Source of the DNA: Cymbidium sinense
Lineage: Eukaryota > Streptophyta > Magnoliopsida > Asparagales > Orchidaceae
NCBI GenBank assembly: GCA_021442155.1
Contig: CM038229.1
Coordinates: forward strand, 70,328,443 to 70,392,442
Direction of reading: 5' to 3'
DNA length: 64,000 bases
Position 1 is the first letter of the stretch; each line of letters begins with the position of its first letter. The notes beneath the pieces are model-generated. The model was not told the DNA's origin. It did no database searches and saw nothing but the letters and a program-made list of their open reading frames with translations. Positions 47,046-61,216 of this stretch are shown here, piece after piece. Made by a program: the position numbers and the translations under genes.

Positions 47046-47910
47046 TCAAGATTAGATTCTTTGATTAGTGAAATTTTAGTGTCATATCAACACTTAATAA
47101 GATATAATGAAAAAAAAGATTTATGTAGGTGATCCCATATATAGTGGGATTATGGGATATAGTCTTATTGTTGTTATGTTGTTGGCTTTTACATTTTGTA
47201 CTATTATTTATTATAAGATGCATATAGACCCATTAGCAAGTCGAAATTATGCTCATCTCATAATCTCACCACCATTTTATCATATCTTTTGGCTCTAAGA
47301 TTCCCCATTTAGGAGAATTCTACTACCATCTTCAACATAGTTGTTAGGGGTTAAATTTATTTTGAACATAATCACATGATTTTTGAAAGGAATGTATTCT
47401 CAAAATCAATTATTATGTACCAAGAGCCAACTCAATTGCTTGATGCTATCATGTGAGTCATCTAAAACCATTATGATAGAAAAGACTAAGACTTTATGAG
47501 TCATGAATTATTCAAATCACTTGATTCGATATAAATCATATCGATTCCACTGTTAGATATTGTCAAAGAGGGTCTAAAGTTGAGATCGATACACTCTAAT
47601 TATTTATACTTTTAACCCAAAGTTAAGTTTATGAGTAAGGGTCATCCACTTGGTGTTTACACCAATATGTTTTCAACCACGAAATGTGAGATTAAACCTA
47701 TCTTGCCTTATGCATATTATCATGAGAACCTCTACCACCACTCATAGCTTTTGTCGTCATTGTCGACATTCGATGGTTGGCTCATTATTGTTTTCATGTG
47801 ATTAACACTCAATATTCACATTTTATCATTCTGTATGTATGTCTTACTTTCACATGATCTCAGACACATTTGATCTCACCAAACACCAAATTTCTCAAAA
47901 GAATAAGAAA
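47046..47910. other. intergenic, no gene recognised
   Basis: The open frame at 47107-47298 is hydrophobic but shows no family features. The rest is unremarkable AT-rich DNA. Confidence 0.55.
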
Positions 47911-47916
47911 GCGAAC

Positions 47917-48219
47917 TAGTTGATGCGTCGGATGATGAAGATGATGATGATGATGGAGAGAGACTTTGAGGAGGATGAAGATATCTCAGGAAGATGGGGA
48001 GGGAATAGATATCCTAAGGAGAACATCAATAGTAGCAAGAAAGGCCCTGGTGAAGCTACAGCTGGTGGCGATGAAGATGGGGAGGAGGAGAATGATGATG
48101 AAGATGATGATGATGGGGATGATGCCGAAGAGGGCTTCTTAGAGGAGGAGGATGATGATGAAGAAGATAATGAAGAGGAAGATGAGGAGCGTCAGCCGGC
48201 AAAGAAGAGGAAGCAGTGA
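47917..48219 (+). CDS. acidic nuclear-type protein, C-terminal exon (partial)
   Basis: The frame encodes long Asp/Glu runs (EENDDEDDDDGDDAEEGF, EEEDDDEEDNEEEDEE) and ends in a basic tail PAKKRKQ followed by TGA. Plants have a family of such acidic proteins with a terminal nuclear-localisation-like cluster (often annotated prostatic spermine-binding-like). The first codons are in a Met/Arg-rich frame, whereas the +1-shifted frame there reads VDASDDEDDDDDGER. A one-base loss near 47970 would explain this. It lies just before the leader of the second Ulp1-type element. Family naming is tentative; low complexity limits certainty. Confidence 0.4.
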
Positions 48220-48239
48220 ACGAGGAAGGAAGCTGGAAC

Positions 48240-48690
48240 AACTTCTAGTTTCTTTCTAGTTTGTATCTTATCTCTCTCTGAACAATATTACGTGAGTTTA
48301 CGTCTGACTCCAATATCAACGCAATTTTCATTATAAAACAAATACATTTTTCACTCGATGTTTGACTGCGATATCGTTTACGTTACAGACCCGGCGGCCG
48401 TCCAGTTAACTGGGAGGAGAAAATATTATCATACATATTCTTCTGAGACCGGTTTAGATTTCTTTTTTGCATAAATTATTCTCATTCAGCTCTCTAGTGC
48501 GATCTTCCTGAGATTTACTAAATCTTGGGCATTAAAAATTGAGGTATTATAGGAGATTGCATGAGGTATTTATTCCTGCATTCTTGAACTGTAATGAATT
48601 TAGGGTTTTATCTATTATTCTCACCGTCGAATAGGAGAACATTTGAAATATTTGAGTTCTTTAAAAGAAAGGAGCATGTTTTACTGGTAT
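48240..48690 (+). other. leader / 5' exon of the second Ulp1-type element
   Basis: 48535-48590 (AATTGAGGTATTATAGG, CATGAGGTATTTATTCCTGCATTC) matches the minus strand of 7680-7621. This places the start of the second element upstream of the tandem array. No protein is recognised in this part. Confidence 0.5.
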
Positions 48691-48714
48691 TTTACAGATA
48701 TTTTGCATATATAC

Positions 48715-51700
48715 TTTTTGTACTCTCATGATGGTACATGCCGTTATTTTCAAAATTTTGAATGGTGGAGCTTGTCATATGTTTAGTATATCCCATTGTA
48801 GGATGTTTAGTGATGTTTCATGAAGGATTTGATGAAATCTAGGGCCTGTTTGGATATAATATGTTCAGTCGATGGCATTATAATCTGTTTAGGGTTGCTT
48901 AATGGTTGTTTGCAGATTGAATGGTTATTGGTTGGTTTCTATGGTTATTTTGTATGTGTCCTCTATGTACTCTCTTGAGAGTACACCCCATATTCTAATT
49001 TTTTTTCCAGCTTTTAAATCATATTTGTAGAGAATATATTTATTGCATTTCCTTAGAAGCAATTTGGAGGCTGATTGATTAGTTTTTAAGGGAGATTGAC
49101 ATCTGTACTCTCTATACTCTCATGAGAGTACATATTATTTTTTCATTTTTTGTCAAATATTTTGGTCTGTTTGGAGATAATATGTTTATTACATTCCATT
49201 AGAAATAATTTGGAGGCTGATTGGTTGATTTTTAGGGGTATTTTGCATCAGCACTCTCTGCACTATCATAAGAGTACAGACTATTTTCTCATTTTCTGCC
49301 AGATTTTTTAGCCTGTTTGGTGAGAATATGTTTATTACATTCCATTAGAAATAATTTGGAGGTTAATTGGTTGATTTTAGGGGTATTGATGTCTCTCTGT
49401 ACTCTCATGAGAGTACATATTATTTTTTCATTTTCTATCCAATATTTTGGCCTGTTTGGAGAGAATATATTTATTACATTCCATTAGAAGTAATTTAGAG
49501 GCTGATTAGTTGATTTTTAGGGGAGATTGACATTTGTACTCTCTGTACTCTCATAAAAGTACATATTATTTTTTTCATTTTTTGTCAAATTTTTTGGCCT
49601 GTTTAGAAAGAATATGTTTATTACATTTTATTAGAAGCAATTTGGAGGCTGATTGATTGATTTTTAGGGCAGATTGACATCTGTACTCTTTGTACTCTCA
49701 TGAGAGTATAGATTGAATTTTCATTTTGTCAGATTTTTTGGTTTGTTTGGAGAGAATATGTTTATTACATTCTATTAGAAGCAATTTGGAGGCTGATTGG
49801 TTGATTTTTAGTGATGTTTTGCATCTGTACTCTCTGTACTCTCATGAGAGTATGGATTATTTTTTTCATATTCTATCAGATTTTTTAGCTTGTTTGGAGA
49901 GAATATGTTTATTACATTTTATTAGAAGTAATTTGGAGGCTGATTGGTTGGTTTTCATAAGAGATTGATATTTGTACTCTATGTACTCTCATGAAAGTAC
50001 ATATTATTTTTTCATTTGCTGTTAGATTTTTTGTCCTTTTCGGAGAGAATATGTTTATTACATTTCATTAGAAGTAATTTGGAGATTGATTTGTTAGTTT
50101 TTAGGGGAGATTGGTATTTGTACTCTTTGTACTCTAATAAGAGTACATATTATTTTTATTTTTTTTTTTTTGGAAATATTTTCATTTTTGTCGATTTTGC
50201 ATTTTGGAAGAATATATTTTATTTCATTGAAATTAATTTGGATTGGTTAGATTTAATAGCATTACTCACACTCTCATGAGAACAATTATATTTTTCATTT
50301 TTTGGCTTTGTTTGGAGAGAATATGTTTATTACATTCATTAGAAGCAATTTGGAGGTTGATTGGTTGATTTTAGATGTTTTGCATCACACTCTTTACTCT
50401 CATGAGTATTTTCATTTATGTCAAATTTTTTGGCATGTTTGGAGAATATATTTATTACATTTCTTAAGTAATTTGGAGGAATTGGTTGGTTTTTAGGGTG
50501 TTTTATCACTCTCATGTACTCTCATGAGAATATTATTTTATTTTTACATTTTTAGCATGTTTGGAGAGAATATGTTTATTACATTCCATTGAAGAATTTG
50601 GAGGATTAATTAGTTTTAGGAGATTGACATATGTACTCTCTATCTTATTATGAGAGTACATATTATTTTTTATTTTATATTTTTTTGGCTGTTTGGAGAG
50701 AATATGTTTATTACATTTAGAAGTAATTTGGAGGCTGATTGGTTTGGTTTTTTGGGAGATTGGCATGTACTCTGTAATTTCATGAGACTCATATTATTTT
50801 TTTTCTACAATTTTTGGTATGGAGAGAATATGTTTATTACATTCATTAGAAGTAATTTGGAGGATGATTGGTTAGTTTCTAGTGGAGATTTGCATATGTA
50901 CTCTCTGTACTCTCATGAGAGTATAAAGTATTTTGCCATTTTTTTCATTTTCTTTGGCCTATTTGGAGAGTATATATTTATTACATTCCATTAGAAGCAA
51001 TTTGGAGGCTGATTGTTTAATTTTTAGGAGAGATTAGCATATATACTCTCTATACTCTCCACTTTCATGATAGTAAGATTATTTTTTTAATTTTTATGAG
51101 ATTTTTTAGCCTTTTTGAAGAAAATATATTTATTACATTCCACTGGAAGTAATTTGGAGGTTGATTGATTAGTTTTTAGGGGTGTTTTGCATTTGTATTC
51201 TCTGTACTCTCATGAGAGTACGGATTATTTTTTCAATTTCTATTAGATTTTTTGGCCTGTTTTGAGAGAATATGTTTATTACATTCCATTAGAAGTAATT
51301 TGGAGGCTGATTGGTTGATTTTTATGGGAGATTTGCATCTGTACTCTCTGTACTCTCATGAGAGTATATATTATTTTTTATTTTCTATTAAATTTTTTGG
51401 CCTGTTTGGCGAGAGTATGTTTATTACATTCCACTAGAAGCAATTTGGAGGCTGATTGATTAGTTTTTATGGGTATTTTGTATTTATACTCTCCAAACTC
51501 TCATGAGAGTATAAATTATTTTTTCAATTTCTGTCAGATATTTTGGCCTGTTTGAAGAGAATATGTTTATTACATTTTATTAGAAGCAATTTGGAGACTA
51601 ATTGGTTTATTTTTAGAGGAGATTTGCATCTGTACTCTCTGTACTATCATGAGTGTACATAGCATTTTGTCATTTTCTAGTTTCTTTTTTTTATTTGGAG

Positions 51701-52580
51701 TATATGTTTATTACATTATATTAGGCAATTTGGAGGCGATTGATTAGTTTTGGGAGATTAATATATGTACTCTGTACTCTCATGAGAGTACAAATTATTT
51801 TAATTTTTGTGAGATTTTGGCCTTTTTTGGAGAGAATATGTTTATTACATTAGAAGTAATTTGGAGGTGATTGGTTGATTTTAAGAGTATTTTTGCATTT
51901 GTACTCATGTACTCTCATGAGAACATTATTTTCAATTTTATCAAATTTTTTTGGTGAGAGAATATCTTTTATTACATTCCTAGAATTTGGAGGATAATTG
52001 GTTGGTTTTAGGAGAGATTTGCATGTACTCTGTACTCTCATGAGAGTACATTATTTTTCATTTTCTTCATATTTTGGCTTTGGAGAGAATATGTTTATTA
52101 CATTCCACTGAAGCAATTTGAGGTATTGGTTGATTTTAGGAGATTATGTGCTCTCTACTCTCATGAGAGTACATATTATTTTGTCATTTTCTGTTAGATT
52201 TTTTGGCCTGTTTGGAGAGAATATGTTTATTAGATTCCACTAGAAGTAATTTGGAGGTTGATTGGTTGATTTTTAGGAGAGATTTGTATCTGTACTCTCT
52301 GTACTCTCATGAGAGTACATATTATTTTTGTCATTTTCTATCAAATTTTTTGGCTTATTTGAGATATGTTTATTATTATTAAGTAATTTGGAATTAGTTA
52401 GTTTTTTAGCAATTTGATTGTGTACTCTTTGTACTCTCTTGAGAGTACATACCATTTTATACGGATTTTTTTGGCTTTTTTGAGAAAATATGTTTGCTAC
52501 ATAACTTGAAAATTTGGTGGTGATGGGTGGTTTTGCATTTGTCATTTTCTCTCTGTACTCTCATGAAAGTATAGTATTTT
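48715..52580 (+). repeat. ~146-bp tandem array with palindromic core (about two dozen units)
   Basis: Each unit carries GAGAGAATATGTTTATTACA, TTCCATTAGAAGCAATTTGG, AGGCTGATTGGTTGATTTTT and CTGTACTCTCTGTACTCTCA. Unit starts at about 49029, 49173, 49321, 49461, 49607, 49751, 49898 and 50043 give a period near 146 bp. Most units contain the perfect 18-bp palindrome GTACTCTCATGAGAGTAC or a one-base variant. Units in the middle (50200-50700, 51900-52150) show many short deletions. The array lies between the leader exon and the ATG of the second Ulp1-type copy, so it is intronic. Confidence 0.95.
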
Positions 52581-52676
52581 CTCAATTTTTCCTATTAGTC
52601 ATTGCTTTTAATGCGCTTTGTGTTTTCATTGTGATGATAAAATCTCATTAATTGAATTTTCATCTTGAAGTTTAAC

Positions 52677-53130
52677 ATGTCAGGAAAGGATAACTTCCGG
52701 ATGCTACCATCATTAGAGATATGTCATATAATATTTGTCAGTTGATTAGTGGACTTTAAGAATAAACTTGAGGATTTGGATCACTTCTTAACTGCGGCAC
52801 AGTTTGTGCAGTTATACATATATTTTTTGCTTTCAAATCTTTTTTATATATATATCACAACTATAGAGTGACGTCGGAATTGATTGCCTATGCCGACGAC
52901 ATAAATAAATTTGCTGAGTACAATTGGGCAAAGGTCATTTAGGCCTTTACGGTTTCCTGTTGATGGTATTACATCAAAGATTCGGACACAGAAGGCAGTC
53001 GGGTACATGAGTGGCTTAGTCACTCTTAATAGTTCACTACATCATAATGTATTATTTTTTGGGCTCCGAAAATTCTCCACCAACGTCTTCGATGAAAAGA
53101 GTAGTTTTAAAGTGTCGGTGTAATTTTCAG
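52677..53130 (+). pseudogene. second Ulp1-type element, N-terminal coding part only
   Basis: The start codon at 52677 (MSGKDNFRM) sits in the same context, TTGAAGTT(T/C)A(A/G)CATGTC, as the start at 6245 of the first copy. Downstream, YADDINKFAEYNWAKV (52890-52936) and, in another frame, GYMSGLVTL (53005-53030) match the first copy's EYNWAK and YMSGFVPL. At least one frameshift. No protease domain before the gap; sequence from 53130 to the gap is not recognised. Confidence 0.65.
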
Positions 53131-53531
53131 AAGGCATATGAGATAATAGATAAGGCACTACCCAGAGATTTTGTTCTCATTTGGTGAGAACTTTAGATCT
53201 GGTTCCAAGTTTCCTATAGGCACAAGCCTCTATAGTTAATTACCCCTCCCAGTAAGTGAGAGAGAACTTTTGATTAAGGCTAGTCATTAGGTCACTGAAT
53301 ACGTAGCGTATAGTAGCAACATATGGATTTTCAAAATTTAGATTATAAAATTCATCATTTAGCTTAACATGGGTTGGGGAATGATGGCGTGCAGATCTAG
53401 ATCCCATGGTTTCCGATCATCCAGGCAGCGGTCCACAGTATACTTAGTCAGGAGGTAGTGTAGAGACGAAAGGATCACCTCCCACATGGGTTTATGGGTC
53501 AGAAATCTTTGTAGACACGGGGTGGTATTTG
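53131..53531. other. unassigned sequence up to the gap
   Basis: Moderate GC with no recognised gene. It has no match to the sequence left of 15728, so homology to copy 1 begins only beyond the gap. Confidence 0.5.
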
Positions 53532-53631
53532 NNNNNNNNNNNNNNNNNNNNNNNNNNNNNNNNNNNNNNNNNNNNNNNNNNNNNNNNNNNNNNNNNNNNN
53601 NNNNNNNNNNNNNNNNNNNNNNNNNNNNNNN
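53532..53631. other. assembly gap (100 N)
   Basis: Exactly 100 N, a conventional gap size that usually means unknown length. Confidence 1.
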
Positions 53632-56600
53632 TTTGGATGTTAGATTTTTTGCACATGGTCAGTTTGAGGTCTTGAGTGGATTGTCAACCTCCCATGTGCA
53701 TCAAATTGGGTGGAGGAAGGATTTTGAATTAGCCAATTTGACCCATGGGATCGGGTTTGGCCTTGGGGCCATCTAGACTAACCTAAACTCATTGGGTTGG
53801 GTGCACCACTCTCCATTAGGTCTACTTGAGCTATTAGGAAGGCATCAAGTTGATATGAAGAGGGTATGACCAAATTACTCATGGATTAGTCCATAATTTG
53901 TTCTATGGCCTAGGGGTAGCATGGTCATTTTGCTAATTTTTTAATTTGGATATGTTGGGTATGTGGAGAAACTAGGTTTGGCCAAGTTTCATGAGATTTG
54001 GAATTCATTTGATAAGGTTTGGCTTATGTTGACCCATTTAGGTCAACTGGGTCAACTTAGGTCAAGTTGACCAATTGGTCAAAGGGTCAAACCAAAGGTT
54101 GGGTCAAGTTCATATGGCCATTTGAAATATTTTGGTGGCTTTGGTTTGGTTCGATTTGGATTAGTATTGAATTTGGCTCATATGACTTCATTTAGGTTAA
54201 ATGGGTCAAGTTGACCTATTTGACCCATTTGACCTATTTGAGCTAGGTCAAGGGTGGTTTAGGTTTGGTTAGTCATATGGAGTGGATTGGTATCTTTGTT
54301 TCCAATCAATTTTGGTTATGTTCAAATTTGGTTCAACATGACCCCTTTAGGTCAAGTTGGGTTTAAGGTCAATTGGGCTAGGTTAGATCTAGTTAGTGAG
54401 GCTTTGGTCAAGTTCAACAAGTGATTTGGAATGAACTTTACCCATTGATTTGAATCAATTTGGCTTAGATTAAGTTTTGACACATTTTGACTTTTTAGGT
54501 CAAGTTGGGTCAACTTGGATCAAGTGGCCAATTGGGCTAGGTTAGGCTCAAATGTTGGCTTGGTCAAGTTCAAACATAGTTCATGAATGAACCTAGATCA
54601 TTGGTTTCAATCAATTTGGCCTATAGTGAATTTTAGCTATGTCAGGTTTCATTTTGGGCTAAGTGTTGACTTGATCAACCCTTAGGTTTAGGGTTTAGGG
54701 TTTGATTTTTGGCTTGATTTTTGATTTGGTGATTGAAGTTTGCATTTATATATGGATTTATGATTGTAGGTTTGATTGAATCATGGAGAGAAATCAAGGG
54801 TTTGGCTTGAGTTGAAGTTTATTTGGCTAAGTTCAAGATTTTGACTTAAAAGGCTTAGGTTAAATTTTGAGTGGATTTGAGTTTGATTTTTGAAATTGGT
54901 TTTGATTGTTTTAATTTATATTCCATTTATATATGTGAATATAAATGAGAATATAAATTTGTCATGAGAAAATTTTAAGGATTTGAAGTGATTTGATCAT
55001 TATTTGGGCTAAGTCCATTAAAAGGGAATTTCATGAATTGATTTTAAATTTTGAGTTTAGTTTGATTGGTTTGAATTTATATTTCATCTATATATGTGAA
55101 TATAAATGAGAATATAAATGAATTATGAGAAAATCTAAGAGATTTTTTTGGTTTAGATCATGAGTTTAGGCTAAGTCCTTAAAGGCAAATTTAAAGACTT
55201 AGGAAATTTTTTTGACTTTAAGAATTTCATTTATGGGTTTCAATCATGGATTTCAATCATAGGTTTCAATCATGGATTTTAATCATGGATTTCAATCACA
55301 TGGAGTTGATTTGAGTTTGGAGAAAATCAAATAAGATTTATTTGGAGTTTGACTTCAAGGAAGGAAAGTGAGGAATGGTTCAAGCTAAGGGTAGGCAAAT
55401 TTCCTAACACCCCTAAGGCATGATCTATTCCTATGGCTAATTCTTCTAAATCTATAGGGCTAGGTTGATTGTCCACCTAATCATTAGATGTGCCCTAAGG
55501 CTAAGGACCTCTTAAAGTTTAAGAGGAATCCTATGTCTAAGATGGAGGGGTTGAGAGCTCATTTTAAAAATGAGGTCAACGGGATGGTTGGAAGGTGGTT
55601 GCTCCAAAGGCTTCATATGGTACATAAGATGAGATCTTATGATCAATGCTCATCCTAATCTCCATAACAATCATTCCAAAATCTTAATTATAAAAATTAC
55701 ATGAAAAGAAAAAGTAAATCTAGCTAACACCTACAAAATAGAGATTAGCTAAACAAATCACATAAATCCCAAGCATGTATATTGGACTTATCACCCCACA
55801 CATGAGTGATTAAGTCCACCTAGCATATTGTATTATGCTTAGGGGTATAAGCACCTGCACAGTAAAAGTGTTTATATTTTTATTTATTGCAGCACCCCTT
55901 AAGCACAATCCCCTACAGAAAATAATGATTAGACTAAATCATCCTATCATTCATTTTGCGCACATTCACCCTAACATCCAAACTAAAATATATATCAAAA
56001 AATAAAGCAAACATTAAATCATGCATCACCCTAACCTAAAGCTAGAAGTGGTGACTTAGCCTAATGTGTGTGTTTTAGAGGTTTATGTGGTATACTTAGC
56101 TATGGCTTTAAGTTAGAATTTTCTAAGTGTAAAGAATGTTCAACTTAGAGGAGGGTTTCATTTAAGTGATTTAGTTATTTTGAGTTGATTTTATTTTATG
56201 TTTTGGTTGGGTTCAAGTGAATCTTAGAATTAATAACTAAGTTGTAAGAGAGGGAAGAGAAGAGAACTTCTCTTTCCTTCCCTAACCTAAGTAATTTCTA
56301 AAGTAGATTCATATTTTAGTTTTGTTTAGTGAATATTTTATTATGTGTTTTAATTAATCTCAAGTTTAGATGAACTTTAAACAAATATATTCAAAAAGAA
56401 AGACATTTTTAAGATTAAATAAAGTGAGTTAAGATCACAAAACACACATCACTTCATTTCTTTTTCAACATGTATAACATGCATATAAATGAATCCTAAG
56501 CATATCTAACATACCAAACAGGAATGTTTAGCATAATTTATGATGAATGCTAATTAAGTTACTTAAGAAAATTTGAATATTTATGATGCATGATTTTCAT

Positions 56601-59600
56601 TAAGTAGCAAAGGGTTTCTTATCGATTTTCATATGCATATATGAATGTATGAAAGACATAAGTGAATATGACGCTATTGTTAACCGTGTAAGGTACAAGA
56701 CTACTTAGGCTACTTAAAGCCTCATAACCCTAGGATTGTCCGGACTAATATACCACTTTCCTTAAATACAAGCATATGTATAAAATAAATAAATGAAAAA
56801 GAAAGAATGCAAAAGCTTTATTTTGGTTTGTTCATGCTTATATATGTAAGTGTGGGTGTCCTTCTTAAGTGATAGCATAGGCATGAATATGAAATGGAAT
56901 TAGGCAAGTATTGTGTTCTTTTCAAATGAACTATGCAATTTGTCAAATCATATTCAAAATTATACTAAAAGAGGAGAAGAAAAAACTACACTAAGCACAT
57001 CCTTATATTTTACTCACATGTAAGCTTATAAGTAAGATATAAGTAACACACTTTTAATTTTGATAATTGATTCATAAATTTTAAAAATAATTTGGATTTA
57101 AAAGTGATAATAATACTCATATTCTTACTTTAGCCAAAAATATGTAATTTGACATAAAGGAAATATTTTCATTTTAAATTTATTTTTTGAAAAGCATGAA
57201 TGTATGAAATCATATGACACACACATTTAGCATGTTAGAAAAGATGTAATGAAAGCATATAACACATTCACCTTAATTAATTCCTAAAGACAATCTTATG
57301 AAATAAGAGAGATTAAAGCAAATCAAAGTTTGTTCAATGTGATTTTTGTTTGATTTTGAGTTTGATTTTTGGAAAATGTGAGGTGAGTTTGTTGTTCCTA
57401 ACCCATTTCCACATATTTTTGATATTTATATTCAATATTTAGGTCATTAGATTTATTTTATATTTTGATTAGGTTAAAGTATGAATTAAGCATGTTAATT
57501 ACCCTTACTTATACCACCTTAGCATAGTTAATCAAATAATTATGAGCCAATGAGATGACATAAAATCACACAAGGAATTTAAATTATCAAAGCACCTAGG
57601 AGGAAAAGGGTCTAATGCAATTTGGCTCATGATTAATGATTAATTAAGCTAAGAGGTTTAACATAAGTAATTTCAAAATACCCCTCACACATATGAGTTG
57701 AATTTTTATTTCTTTAATTGTACTTAGGCTCTTAAACACCTAAGCATCTATCCAAGAAGAATTAATTGAGTTCTGGAAAGTTTTAGAATTTTATGAAATT
57801 AATTAAGGGGATAATTAGTAAATTAACCTTTAATTAAACTAAGATTAAGAAATAAAGGAGGTTTAAGGAATATCTTAATGAGAGTATCCTACAATTATTC
57901 CCTAAACCTCACATTCACTTAATCAAATCTTAATTGGCTCAATCAGAGGGTTAAATCACTAATTATACCATTAATTAAGTCTAATTATATTAAGAGAGTG
58001 ATTAAAAATGAATTAGCAATTCCCCTAATTAAGCCACCAATAAATCCCAAAAAAATTAGGGAGGCAGAAGTCATCCCTCTAATTACACCCAAGAAATTTA
58101 GGACTAATCAGTGAATTAATTAGATAGTAATTAGCAAATTAACATTCCTAATAAAATCCAAATTCAGAGAAAATAACTATTTAAAATTAATTTTAAAATA
58201 TTCTATGTTCAATCATTTTTCTAATACAATTTATTTCATATATTTTTTAATTTTTCTATGTTGAGATATGAATTTTAGAAGCTTAGGTGATTAATTAGAA
58301 TTAAATAAACCCCTAATTATATCACTAATCCTACTGGCACCATGCATGCGGCTGACGCGGCATGCGCTTTAGGTCTAGTTGGCTAACTGAAGCTTCGGTC
58401 AAGTTCAACAAGTGATTTAGAATGAACTCGACCCATTGGTTTCAATCAATTTGGCTTAGATCAAGTTTTGACACATTTTGACTCTTTAGGTCAAGTTGGG
58501 TCAAGTTAGTCCAAGTGGCCAATTAGGCTAGGTTAGGCTCAAATATTGACTTGGTCAAGTTCAAATATTGATCATGAATGAACTTAGATCATTGGTTTCA
58601 ATCAATTTGGCCATGATGGATTTTGGCTATATTGGATTTTATTTTGGCTAAGTGTTGACTTGGTCAACCCTTAGGTTTGACTTGGTTTGACCCAATATGA
58701 GTGATTGATCATCTCATAATGATTGTTGAACATGATGAGAGGCTTAGGTGAGTTTGATTCAATCCAATTTGGTTAGGATTAGAATTTGGCTCATAAGGGT
58801 ACTTTAGGTCACTTTGGGTCAATTGAGCCTAAGTAAGTCAAATGATTTGAACTTAAATATGGACTTATGATTGAAATATAAATCTATTTGCAAGTGGTTT
58901 GAAGTCAAATGGGTTTTGATTCATTTGAAAATTTCAAGTTCAAAGGGTAAACATGAAATGGATTTTGGCTTGATTTTTGAATTGAGTTTTGATTACGTGA
59001 TTGAAGTTTGTATTTATATTTAGATTCATGATTGAAGAGTTGATTGAATCATGAAGGAAAATCAAGAATTTGGCTTGATTTGAAATTGATTTAGCTAAGT
59101 TCAAATTTTGACTTGAAAGACTTAGGTTGGATTTTGATTGAATTTGAACTTGAATTTTGGATTTAATTTGATTGATTTGAATTTATAGTTTCATTTATAT
59201 ATGTGAATGTAAATGAAAATGTAAATGGGTTGTGAGAAAATTTCAAGAATTTAAAGTGATTTGATCATGATTTTAAGCTAAGTCCTTAAGAGAAGATTAA
59301 GGACTTAAGAAGGATTTTGAATTAAGAATTTCAACTTGGAATTCAATCATGGATTTCAATCATGTAGCATTGATTTGAGTTTGGAGAAAATCAATTAGGC
59401 TAGAATTAATTTAGGTTTGATGTTGATTTGATTTGGAGTTTGACTTGAAGTAAGGAAGTAAGGAAAGTGGTCCAAGCTATGGGGTAGGCAAATTTTCCTC
59501 ACACCCCAAGGCACGACCTATTCCTATGACTAACTCTTCTAAGTCTCTAGGGTTAGGTTGAGTGTCCACCTAAGCACTAGATGTATCTTAAGACTAAGGA

Positions 59601-61034
59601 TCTCTTAAAGTCTAAGAGGAGTCCTATGTCTAAAATAGAGGGATTGAGAACTCATTCTAAAAATGAGGTCAACACATGGGTCAAAATAAAAGTCCAAAAA
59701 TTAAATAAAACTTGAGAAAATTGGCATTAGATTTAAGTCATTATTCATGCCCTTCATGATCTAGTCTTTGAGGGAGTGAGTAAAAGGACTTAATTATTTT
59801 TCTAAGTAAATAACAGTCTAACCATCTTATAAAACATATGGCTTGCCTATATGGATTCAAAGCGTAGGAGGAGTTAACTGGCTGCCACTCTAGGCGGTAA
59901 TAATCTCAGTAGTCGGGTGATTTACTCTCTCTTATGGAGGTAAATCATATGTCCATTTTTCACCTTAGATTTAGGTCGTGATTTGGCACTCGCCAAAGCT
60001 CCTTAGATTTAGGATCCGAGGTTGTTGTTTTCCTTTGCAGGCTACAAGCATAAATCCACACCTCTTAGGCATTTTCACAATCTTGTATTGTGGAATTATA
60101 AATCTTAAACTTCTAATAAAAATTCAACTGAAACAAATAAATTTTCTCAAATTTAAATGTATAAAGCCTAACCATAGGATAGATTGGAGTGCTCACTAAG
60201 TTTTCTAATATCATGAGCGCTCCCTTCTCATCTCCCTTGGTTTCGATGAGAACTCTTCCCCTTTTGATCTCACACTTGATTTTCAAAATATAACTAATCC
60301 TTTGATAGTCATATCTTTGAATTCTTTGGATATAGCAATCGACTTTAATCGAGTATTCTAAAGAGATTCATTTTCACGAGGATGTAATTAACTATGGCTT
60401 GCTCTGACTTAACAAATTCAATTTAAATAAACCTTGCTTTACTTTTTCATGCAAAGTAGGGGAAAAATCTTTGTTATATCCGATGACCCATCATGCCTTA
60501 GGAGTCTTCTTTAGGGTATTTGGTCCATTATAAGATAGTGACTTCTATCTCTCGAGATAATATACTATTCCTTAATATCGCACGATTATTATGAGTCTCG
60601 GATCTACGTGGTGTCCTCTACAAACATACACAATACAAAAATAAACACCACAATTGGCAAATGAGTATATCACTGGCACATTAAATGTGTATGATAGTCA
60701 TGAAATGATTAATGCATTCATAAGGATTTGATGTCCCATCATAAGAGCTAATATTTGGAATACTAAAATCTATCAGAATATGGTGCTGAAGAATTGCTTC
60801 TGTTAGGCGTGAGGACATTTGATAGTGTTATGAGAGAAAAGATGATTTATATCCCTCAAAGAAAACTCTTCTTGCATCAAACATTATAGTTTTTTATGTA
60901 TAATGTTTTAATGAACTAAGAGGTGAGATGCTGGGCCCTTGATTGTTCATTTTGGCCATTGACTGAATAAGTCTGACTTCCCATCATAATAGTTGACAAG
61001 CAATTTCACTGTGAATTCCTCCTGTATTCCTGCA

Positions 61035-61216
61035 CATTTTACTCTCCTCTCTCTCTCCCCCTCTCTCTCCTTGCACTAAACACGTGTTTACAGACCTCGC
61101 CCTTAAAAAAATAATAATAATAAAATAAAATAAAAAATAAAAAATCTATGTCTGGCTCTATATAATGGACTCCGCAAAACCAAGGCTTGATAGAGTATCA
61201 GAAAAACTGAGAAACA
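61035..61216 (+). promoter_or_regulatory. ascorbate oxidase promoter, locus 2
   Basis: Near-identical to locus 1: CT-rich tract at 61042-61073, CACGTG at 61081-61086 and TATA box CTATATAA at 61158-61165, 52 nt before the ATG. Confidence 0.65.

Noticed and set aside
49726..52545. Several repeated open frames (for example with ERICLLHSIRSNLEADW)
   Set aside because: They are translations of the 146-bp tandem units. The frame is not kept from unit to unit and no family is recognised.
48715..52580. Regularly spaced palindromes considered as a CRISPR-like array
   Set aside because: The spacing sequence is itself repeated, units are about 146 bp and the genome is a plant's.
53486..53776. Open frame across the gap
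   Set aside because: A third of it is N. The two sides come from possibly unrelated contigs.
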